From the NCBI GenBank assembly GCA_050116035.1, contig JASFPJ010000132.1, forward strand, positions 1 through 8,489: a stretch of 8,489 nucleotides of DNA, written 5' to 3'. The number at the start of each line of letters is the position of its first letter. Within the stretch, counting starts at the first letter, position 1. Shown here in pieces: positions 1 to 5,319 of this stretch. The position numbers and the translations under genes are program-made. The notes under the pieces were generated by a model that worked only from the letters and a program-made list of their open reading frames with translations, did not search any database and was not told where the DNA came from. This stretch comes from SOIA01 sp050116035. Its GTDB lineage: Bacteria; Acidobacteriota; Aminicenantia; Aminicenantales; Aminicenantaceae.

Positions 1-237
1 GAAATATCCGGGGGCACTCTGGAATGGTCTGAGGGAATGCTTTACCCTGTCCTTCACCGGCTGGAAAAGGAAAACTTTATCCAATCCCAGTGGAAGATGT
101 CCGAAAATGGACGACGGCGAAAATACTACAGGCTGACTGAATCAGGAAAAAAAGAACTGGATAAAGAAAGAAAACAATGGTTGAAAGTGCACAAAGTGCT
201 TTCCAGGGTATGGGGTCCTCTCCCCGCGTTCGATTGA
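1..237 (+). CDS. PadR-family transcriptional regulator, 5'-truncated by window edge
   Basis: The frame is open from base 1 to a TGA at 235-237, giving 78 residues; the start lies outside the window. The visible part begins with the end of the DNA-recognition region (GTLEWSEGMLYPVLHRLEKE), the PadR pattern in which G-x-LYP-x-L-x-RLE precedes the wing. It continues with a beta-wing rich in basic residues (SENGRRRKYYRLTESGKKEL) and a short C-terminal helix. PadR proteins of the short subfamily are about 105-110 residues, so roughly 30 N-terminal residues are missing. They are dimeric winged-helix repressors, usually autoregulatory and controlling an adjacent membrane protein or transporter. The permease gene begins 30 bases downstream on the same strand, so the two are probably co-transcribed and the permease is the likely target. 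The inducing signal cannot be read from the sequence. Confidence 0.9.
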   Translation, partial: EISGGTLEWSEGMLYPVLHRLEKENFIQSQWKMSENGRRRKYYRLTESGKKELDKERKQWLKVHKVLSRVWGPLPAFD

Positions 238-267
238 AAGAAAAAGAGAAAAAAATAGGAGCATCGA

Positions 268-2991
268 ATGTTTGATCTTGAAAAAGCAATCAAAGACTGG
301 CGGAAAGCCTTGAATAAAAATGAAGCTCTGGAAGACGGCTACAAGGAAGAACTGGAGTGCCATCTCAGGGATAAAATCGACTATCTGATCGGCCTTGGCT
401 CTACGGAAGAAAAGGCTTTTGAAGAAGCCGTCAAGAAAATCGGGGAATCAGACAGCCTCGGTGCGGAATATTTCAAGACTGACTCCCGCGGAGTAAGCGG
501 ACACCCACCATGGCAAAAGAGCCGCTGGCTCGCCCCTCTTTTTTCGAATTATTTTAAAATCGGCCTCAGGAAAATCAAGCGACAAAAGCTCTATTCCCTC
601 ATCAATATTGCAGGACTGGCTTTAGGGCTGGCCTGCTGTGCCGTGATCATCCTCTACGTCACCAACGAGCTCTCCTATGACGCTTTTCACAAAGATGCAG
701 ACCGGATTTACCGTGCGGCCGTGCACAGGATCACTCAGGTCGGTGAACACATGTTTGTGGCCACCCCCGCGCCATTGGGACCAGAGCTCGTAAGAAGTTA
801 TCCGCAGGTGGAACAAGCCGTAAGAGTGGTTCCTCCCTATGAGAACGCAAGCCACGTCCTGATGGTGCGAGGCGAAAAGCGCTTTTTCGAAACCCGCATC
901 TGGTTTGCAGATGAGGATATTTTCGGGCTTTTCCACATGCCTTTTATTCAAGGCAATCCTCAAACAGCCCTGTCTCATCCCAACACAGTTGTCATCACCG
1001 AAGGAATGGCAACAAAGTATTTCGACGAAGAAGCCCCTCTAGGGCAAACTCTCCAGATCGAGATCGACTATGATACCGGTGTAGTAGAGCTTCAGGATTA
1101 TGAGGTAACGGGCATCATAAAAAACGCACCTGCCAACACTCATCTCAAATACGACATGTTCCTGTCCATGGAGACCATGAGAAGCAACCTGTCTTCCTTT
1201 GAGGAAGATTGGTTCAATCCTAAACCAAAATACACCTATGTGAAACTGGCTCAGGGTACAGATGTCGCAGATTTTGAAGAAAAGCTCAAACCCATTTCCA
1301 ATTTTCTGATTCAAAGATATTCAGAAAAGTACAATCGGAAAATGGATCTTTATGAATTATTCCTCCAGCCTGTGACCAAGATCCATATGTATTCTCACCT
1401 TATGAGAGAGATCGAACCCTCCGGCAATTGGTACTACATTTATATTTATTCCATTATCGCTTTTCTGATCCTGATTATCGGGTGCATGAATTTCATCAAC
1501 CTGTCTGCCGCTCTTTCCACGACCCGGACCAAGGAAGTCGGCCTGCGCAAGGTGGTGGGTGCCCAGCGTCGGCAGCTTGTGCGACAATTCCTGGGAGAAT
1601 CATTTCTGATTACGATAGTTGCTTTTGTTATTGCCATTGGGCTGACTTCCCTGCTGCTTTTCCCTTTCAACCAAATGGCAGGCACGGAATTATCATTAGC
1701 GGGTCTGACACAGCCCATCGTGCTTATTTCTTTATTCGGATTGCTTATCATTGTCAGCATCGGATCCGGAATCTATCCAGCTCTCATCCTCACAGCCTTC
1801 AGCCCTGTTTCTGTTCTTCAGGGAAAACTGGCTCCCACCTCCCGAGGAGCTCTGACTCAGAAGATCCTGGTCATCGGACAGTTCGCCATTTCCATTTTTC
1901 TTGTCATCTGCGCTCTCACTGTTTTTAAACAGCTCCAATTCATGAAAGGACGGGCTTTGGGATTTAACCTGGAACAAAAACTTGTGCTTCGTGTCAAAAG
2001 CAATATGCCGCATTTAAGACGGGATTACGAAGCGATTAAAAATGACTTTCTCCAGAATCCTTCGATCAAAGGAGCCACGGTGTCCTCCTCAGTTCCGGGA
2101 GACAGAACGAATTCCGGCTATTACATGACACCAAGAATGGAGGATTTCAAGGGCGCCCCATTCATCAAGGTTATCACCATGGACTATGATTTCATACCCG
2201 AATATGGGATCAAGATAGTCGCCGGAAGGTCTTTCCAGCGGGACGTTGGAAGTGACGAACGAGAAGCATATCTGGTCAATCTGGCTGGAGTCAAAGCTTT
2301 AGGATTTTCATCGCCCGAGGAAGCTCTGGGAAAAAACTTCATGGCCTCCTATCACAGAATAAATAAGAGAATAATCGGGATCACCGATGATTTCCATTAC
2401 CGGGGTATGCAGGAGGTCGTCGAACCCCTGGTCATGGATATCGAAAATTCCCTATTCGAAGCCATCACCCTTTCCATTCGTGTGGAGAACATGAATGATC
2501 TCATGCGGTTCATCCGGAGCACATGGAACGATCATTTCCCAGGCGTTCCTTTTGAGTATTCCTTTCTGGATGAAAGTTTTGACCGGGAATACAGGTATGA
2601 GGATCGAATGGGAAAACTTCTTGGAATTATCACAACCCTAGGATTTTTCATTGCCTGCCTCGGCCTCTTCGGATTGGCATCCTTTGTTGCCCGAAACCGG
2701 ACAAAAGAGATCGGAATCCGAAAAGTGCTTGGCGCCTCAACGGCGAATATCGTCACCTTGTTGTCCAAAAGGTTTGTTCTGCTCATTCTCATTTCCGTAA
2801 TCATCGCCTCCCCGATTGCCTGGTATTCCATGCACAAGTGGCTCCAGGACTTTGCCTACCGGATCAACATGAACACGATCGTGTTCTTTGTGGCGGCAGC
2901 TGGAGCGCTGGCGATAGCACTGGCGACAGTCTGTATTCAGGGAATCCGGGCGGCTGTGGCTAACCCTGCACATTCACTCCGTAACGAATAA
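268..2991 (+). CDS. MacB/FtsX-type ABC transporter permease with N-terminal HAAS-like prefix domain
   Basis: This is a complete 907-residue inner-membrane protein. AGGAG at 257-261 sits six bases before the ATG, which fixes the start. Residues 1-75 are a charged helical segment resembling the permease-prefix/HAAS domains that accompany PadR regulators. Predicted membrane helices lie near 110-131, 389-411, 444-466, 484-508, 531-553, 784-807, 835-855 and 869-890. The two large gaps (about 132-388 and 554-783) are MacB-like periplasmic domains. The FtsX signature occurs twice: TKEVGLRKVVGAQ at 421-433 and TKEIGIRKVLGAS at 812-824, so the protein is an internally duplicated half-permease. It has no Walker motifs; a separate ATPase would be needed, and none is in the window. 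Related proteins act mechanically on envelope substrates or export lipids, peptides or drugs; the substrate here is unknown. It follows the PadR gene by 30 bases, implying an operon under PadR control. Confidence 0.93.
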   Translation: MFDLEKAIKDWRKALNKNEALEDGYKEELECHLRDKIDYLIGLGSTEEKAFEEAVKKIGESDSLGAEYFKTDSRGVSGHPPWQKSRWLAPLFSNYFKIGLRKIKRQKLYSLINIAGLALGLACCAVIILYVTNELSYDAFHKDADRIYRAAVHRITQVGEHMFVATPAPLGPELVRSYPQVEQAVRVVPPYENASHVLMVRGEKRFFETRIWFADEDIFGLFHMPFIQGNPQTALSHPNTVVITEGMATKYFDEEAPLGQTLQIEIDYDTGVVELQDYEVTGIIKNAPANTHLKYDMFLSMETMRSNLSSFEEDWFNPKPKYTYVKLAQGTDVADFEEKLKPISNFLIQRYSEKYNRKMDLYELFLQPVTKIHMYSHLMREIEPSGNWYYIYIYSIIAFLILIIGCMNFINLSAALSTTRTKEVGLRKVVGAQRRQLVRQFLGESFLITIVAFVIAIGLTSLLLFPFNQMAGTELSLAGLTQPIVLISLFGLLIIVSIGSGIYPALILTAFSPVSVLQGKLAPTSRGALTQKILVIGQFAISIFLVICALTVFKQLQFMKGRALGFNLEQKLVLRVKSNMPHLRRDYEAIKNDFLQNPSIKGATVSSSVPGDRTNSGYYMTPRMEDFKGAPFIKVITMDYDFIPEYGIKIVAGRSFQRDVGSDEREAYLVNLAGVKALGFSSPEEALGKNFMASYHRINKRIIGITDDFHYRGMQEVVEPLVMDIENSLFEAITLSIRVENMNDLMRFIRSTWNDHFPGVPFEYSFLDESFDREYRYEDRMGKLLGIITTLGFFIACLGLFGLASFVARNRTKEIGIRKVLGASTANIVTLLSKRFVLLILISVIIASPIAWYSMHKWLQDFAYRINMNTIVFFVAAAGALAIALATVCIQGIRAAVANPAHSLRNE

Positions 2992-3073
2992 AAAAAAGCT
3001 CTCATCAATTTTCAGTAAAAGCTAAAAATATCACTTATTTAATGCGATCAAAATGAAGTGCGATAAATGGTTG

Positions 3074-3097
3074 GTTTGAGTGATATCTCAGTCAAAC
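3074..3097. promoter_or_regulatory. Inverted repeat upstream of the acetyltransferase promoter, possible operator
   Basis: Perfect six-base arms GTTTGA (3074-3079) and TCAAAC (3092-3097) flank 12 bases. A nested pair, TGAG (3077-3080) and CTCA (3087-3090), gives an alternative centre around TGATAT. The repeat ends five bases before the predicted -35 element, a position suited to an activator. There is no T tract, so it does not look like a terminator. The binding protein is unknown, and such short arms can arise by chance. Confidence 0.35.
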
Positions 3098-3101
3098 TGA
3101 A

Positions 3102-3130
3102 TTCCCAGCAGGCCTAATAAATTGTATAAT
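3102..3130 (+). promoter_or_regulatory. Sigma-70-like promoter for the acetyltransferase gene
   Basis: A perfect TATAAT at 3125-3130 lies 17 bases after TTCCCA at 3102-3107, which matches four of six bases of the -35 consensus. The start codon of the following gene is 28 bases beyond the -10 box, giving a short leader with GGAGG at 3146-3150. The consensus -10 and ideal spacing make this the best promoter candidate in the window; the weak -35 and the adjacent inverted repeat suggest regulation. Confidence 0.6.
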
Positions 3131-3158
3131 GGATAAAACTTCAACGGAGGAGTGAAAC

Positions 3159-3935
3159 ATGGCTGAACCAATAAGAATGGTTGATGTCAGCCTGGACAAC
3201 ATGTATGAATCACCCTGCTGCGGAATCAAGAATCCCGAGCATAAAGGATATAAACGGAAGACGAACTGGCTGAAAACCTACTTCAAGAAAGGTTTCAGAG
3301 CGAAAGTGCTGTATATGGAGGATAACAGACAGTTCGGTTACATCGAATATCTCCCGGGTCAATACGCCTGGCGGGCGGTTGAGGCCGATGGCTACATATT
3401 TATCCACTGCATCTGGACGTTCTACAAGAAATACAAGAAGAAAGGCTACGGAAAGCTCTTGATCCAGTCCGCAGTAGACGACGCGAAAAAAGAAAAGATG
3501 AAAGGAGTGGCTGTGGTCGCCCGGAAACGCCCATGGCTGGCAAATAGTGATATCTTCCTAAAAAATGGCTTCAAAATCGTGGACACAGCGCCACCGGATT
3601 ATGAGCTGCTGGTGAAAAAATTCAAAAAGTCTTCCCCGGATCCAAAATTTAAGGACAACTGGGAAGAGAAATTGAAAAAGTACGGGGAGGGTTTGACCAT
3701 CATCCGTGCGAACCAATGCCCTCATTCTATCAAGTTTGCTGACGAAATAGCTGAAACGGCCAAGAATATCTACAAACTGAAAACCAAAATAGTCGAACTC
3801 AAGACGCACATGGATGCCCAGAACGCTCCCATTCCTTTCGCCGTGTTCGCGATCATTTATAACAGCCGGATACTGGCTGACCATCCGATCAGTCGGACAA
3901 GATTCAACAATATCATGAAAAAGGTTTTAAAATGA
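3159..3935 (+). CDS. GNAT-family N-acetyltransferase with YoaP-like C-terminal domain
   Basis: This is a 258-residue cytoplasmic protein with neither signal peptide nor membrane helix. GGAGG at 3146-3150 supports the ATG. Residues about 45-155 form a GNAT fold: the beta strand before the acetyl-CoA loop (YIFIHCIW, 79-86), then KKKGYGKLL (93-101), which fits the R/Q-x-x-G-x-G/A motif with lysine at the first position, and the late element FLKNGFKIVD (133-142). Residues about 165-258 match the YoaP-like C-terminal region as I remember it: a thioredoxin-like start with a single cysteine in NQCPHS (C187) and a later PIPFAVFAI strand-like stretch. A cysteine pair, C20-C21, occurs near the N-terminus. 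Acetyl-CoA is the expected donor; the acceptor is unknown for this family. Length is close to that of Bacillus YoaP (about 250). The gene appears to be monocistronic, with its own promoter. The family call is secure; the activity is inferred. Confidence 0.85.
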   Translation: MAEPIRMVDVSLDNMYESPCCGIKNPEHKGYKRKTNWLKTYFKKGFRAKVLYMEDNRQFGYIEYLPGQYAWRAVEADGYIFIHCIWTFYKKYKKKGYGKLLIQSAVDDAKKEKMKGVAVVARKRPWLANSDIFLKNGFKIVDTAPPDYELLVKKFKKSSPDPKFKDNWEEKLKKYGEGLTIIRANQCPHSIKFADEIAETAKNIYKLKTKIVELKTHMDAQNAPIPFAVFAIIYNSRILADHPISRTRFNNIMKKVLK

Positions 3936-3965
3936 CTGAAAAATCCAATGCAATTTTCAGGTTTT
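3936..3965 (+). terminator. Weak hairpin plus T run after the acetyltransferase gene
   Basis: Seven-base arms CTGAAAA (3936-3942) and TTTTCAG (3954-3960) are perfectly complementary around an 11-base loop, and GTTTT follows at 3961-3965. The stem begins directly after the stop codon. It has only two G-C pairs and the T run is short, so termination would be inefficient at best. Confidence 0.35.
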
Positions 3966-4185
3966 GTCTACGCGTGAAAAGCATCATTCTAATTATTTTC
4001 CTGATTTTACTCTTTGGATCTCATCATCGTTTTTACCTGTGAATTGACAGATAGGAATACAAACGTTTTCATCCCTGTCCGGAAAACCTTTGACGCGATA
4101 TTCCAAGATTGAAGCTCCAGGAGTGGCCGCCAGGAGGATAAACCGAATTACAATGTATAATAAAAATCTTAAGAGGAAGTGAGAA
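3966..4185 (+). other. Intergenic region before the amidohydrolase gene
   Basis: I find no supportable gene here. It contains a G+C-richer patch at about 4076-4140 inside AT-rich flanks, a seven-base direct repeat CCAGGAG at 4117-4123 and 4130-4136, a -10-like TATAAT at 4156-4161, and the ribosome binding site GAGGAAG at 4173-4179. A 22-codon GTG frame at 3974-4042 reads like a hydrophobic leader but has no ribosome binding site and ends abruptly. Confidence 0.45.
4156..4161 (+). promoter_or_regulatory. -10-like element for the amidohydrolase gene
   Basis: This is a perfect TATAAT 24 bases before the ATG, preceded by TG as in the acetyltransferase promoter (both read TGTATAAT). No -35 box is recognisable at 16-18 bases upstream; that position falls in GGAGGA within the CCAGGAG repeat, so the promoter may need an activator or may not be used. 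Confidence 0.4.
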
Positions 4186-5019
4186 ATGAAAAGAATTTTC
4201 ATAACATTATTATCGATATTTATCATTCTGCCATCTGCAACATTGCTTTCCTGCACAATGTTTACTCTAACAAAAAATGGTAAAACCTTAGTTGGAAATA
4301 ATGAAGACTGGAGCAATCCTAACACTAAAATTTGGTTTATCCTGCCTGAAAACGGAAAAAATGGAATTGTCTATTTTGGTTTTGACAATTTCAGCCCCCA
4401 GGGAGGAATGAATGATAAGGGACTGGTCTTTGATTATATGGCTACCCCACCATTAAATGTAAAAAATTCACTGCATAAAGAGACTTACAGAGGAAATCTG
4501 ATGGATAAAGTAATGAGAGAATGCGCCACGGTGGAAGAAGCACTCAAACTCATTGATAAGTATAACCTTAAACATTTTAGAAAATTCCAGGTGATGATAG
4601 TGGATAAGTCAGGGGCATCTGCGATAATTGAGGGAGATGTTATACACCGGAAAAAAAATAACTTTCAAGTATGCACGAATTTTTACCTCTCTCAACTGAA
4701 ACAAGGAGAAGTCATCCCGTGTGACAGATATAAAATCGCAACTAAGTTATTGAATAAAAATGAGTTAACAGTAGATGCATTCCGTAATATCCTGGCGGCT
4801 GTTCATCAAGAAGGAGATTGGGGAGGCACGCAATACTCAAACATCTATGATGTAAATCGTGGTTTGATTTATCTATACCATTTTCACAACTATGAAAATG
4901 TCATCATAATAAACCTTGAAGAGGAATTAAAGAAGGGGGAACACACGATTGACCTGCCATCACTGTTCCCAGATATTTATGCAGCAACTAAATACAGGAA
5001 AAGATATAACTCAAAATAA
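4186..5019 (+). CDS. Secreted C45/choloylglycine-hydrolase-like Ntn amidohydrolase
   Basis: This is a 277-residue protein with an N-terminal signal sequence: MKR, then a hydrophobic stretch to about residue 20, then S22-C23. C23 starts the CTMF motif that matches the catalytic N-terminal cysteine of linear-amide C-N hydrolases (bile salt hydrolase, penicillin V acylase, acyltransferase relatives). Further family landmarks are GNNEDW (37-42; D41 at the expected distance from C23), GGMNDKGL (73-80), a FQVMIVDKSG strand (134-143) followed by AIIEGD (146-151), and CTNFYLS (163-169) with the conserved Asn165. The arginine of bile salt hydrolases before the Asp is replaced by Asn38, so bile-salt activity is not implied. 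Substrate unknown; an amide bond is expected to be cut outside the cytoplasm. GAGGAAG at 4173-4179 supports the ATG. In three 60-base blocks (from 4321, 4441 and 4741) I count 62 G+C of 180, well below the permease gene, which suggests a different origin. It appears to be monocistronic. Confidence 0.85.
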   Translation: MKRIFITLLSIFIILPSATLLSCTMFTLTKNGKTLVGNNEDWSNPNTKIWFILPENGKNGIVYFGFDNFSPQGGMNDKGLVFDYMATPPLNVKNSLHKETYRGNLMDKVMRECATVEEALKLIDKYNLKHFRKFQVMIVDKSGASAIIEGDVIHRKKNNFQVCTNFYLSQLKQGEVIPCDRYKIATKLLNKNELTVDAFRNILAAVHQEGDWGGTQYSNIYDVNRGLIYLYHFHNYENVIIINLEEELKKGEHTIDLPSLFPDIYAATKYRKRYNSK

Positions 5020-5078
5020 GATAATCTGTGTGTTTTAATTTGTGATCGGAAAAGCGGAACTCCGGCCAGGCCTCACCT

Positions 5079-5156
5079 TTATAACTTAAATTCTCTTTTA
5101 TTTTTGAACGTCCGGGTGATCTCTGTGACTACACCGGCTTCGATGGCGTCTTGACA
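5079..5156 (-). pseudogene. C-terminal relic of a TIGR04076-type gene
   Basis: Read on the minus strand, the last 25 codons before a TAA at 5079-5081 encode a peptide beginning CQDAIEAGVV and ending FKNKREFKL. The intact protein at 7163-7582 ends with CPDPTEAGIV through FKDKREFKI; the two match at 16 of 25 residues without gaps, and the nucleotides at 52 of 78 positions including the stop codon (my hand count). Most differences keep the frame and are chemically mild, so this was once coding. Upstream, the open frame continues only to a stop at 5241-5243 and encodes nothing resembling the rest of the family (no CHKKGE or GNMC region). The copy is therefore a severed 3' end, too short to function alone. 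It is oriented opposite to the flanking genes. Confidence 0.75.
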
Positions 5157-5259
5157 CATTCCTATACAGTATCCAAACCTGAGCATAAAAAGAAACAGAA
5201 AAATTTCATTAGATAAATAGCATTGTTCTACCCAAGTATTTTATTTTAGATTTTTTCAA

Positions 5260-5288
5260 TTGACTTCCCGTCTTCAGCAACATAAATT
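5260..5288 (+). promoter_or_regulatory. Sigma-70-like promoter for the PKD/propeller lipoprotein gene
   Basis: TTGACT (5260-5265; five of six bases of the -35 consensus) is followed after 17 bases by TAAATT (5283-5288; four of six of the -10 consensus). The GTG start is 31 bases further on. This placement also argues against a translation start at the TTG of 5260, because that codon would be inside the -35 box. Confidence 0.5.
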
Positions 5289-5319
5289 AATAATAAGAAT
5301 TACCAAAAAGGAGGAAAAA

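Larger units (their letters stand above)
2992..3158 (+). other. Intergenic region between permease and acetyltransferase genes
   Basis: These 167 AT-rich bases have no supportable gene. They hold an inverted repeat at 3074-3097, a promoter at 3102-3130 and a strong ribosome binding site at 3146-3150 (GGAGG, eight bases before the ATG of the acetyltransferase gene). I see no convincing intrinsic terminator after the permease stop codon, only a run of A residues on this strand. Confidence 0.6.
5020..5319 (+). other. Intergenic region holding a gene relic and a promoter
   Basis: Three hundred bases separate the amidohydrolase from the lipoprotein gene. The part at 5079-5156 is the minus-strand relic of a TIGR04076-type gene. 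The right part holds a promoter candidate at 5260-5288 and the ribosome binding site AGGAGG at 5309-5314. I see no terminator with a T tract after 5019 and nothing else recognisable. Confidence 0.6.

Noticed and set aside
1428..1928. 166-codon plus-strand frame inside the permease gene
   Set aside because: It is an out-of-frame shadow of a continuous, motif-bearing permease sequence, with a His/Ser/Cys-rich composition typical of shadow frames.
3974..4042. GTG frame reading like a signal peptide (VKSIILIIFLILLFGS)
   Set aside because: It has only 22 codons, no ribosome binding site, and stops directly after the hydrophobic stretch; AT-rich DNA readily encodes such peptides.
4044..4049. Perfect TTGACA
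   Set aside because: No -10 box lies 15-19 bases downstream, so it is not supported as a promoter.
3993..4325. Minus-strand frame of 110 codons spanning the start of the amidohydrolase gene
   Set aside because: It overlaps the ribosome binding site and first codons of a well-supported gene, its N-terminal half is the antisense of a signal peptide, and I recognise no family in it.
5071..5240. The relic read as an intact small gene starting at ATG 5184-5186
   Set aside because: It would encode only 35 residues, with no ribosome binding site and no N-terminal part of the family; decay explains it better.
5260..5319. Twenty-residue N-terminal extension of the lipoprotein from TTG at 5260
   Set aside because: The GTG at 5320 has AGGAGG five bases upstream and gives a normal lipoprotein signal; the TTG lies within the predicted -35 box.
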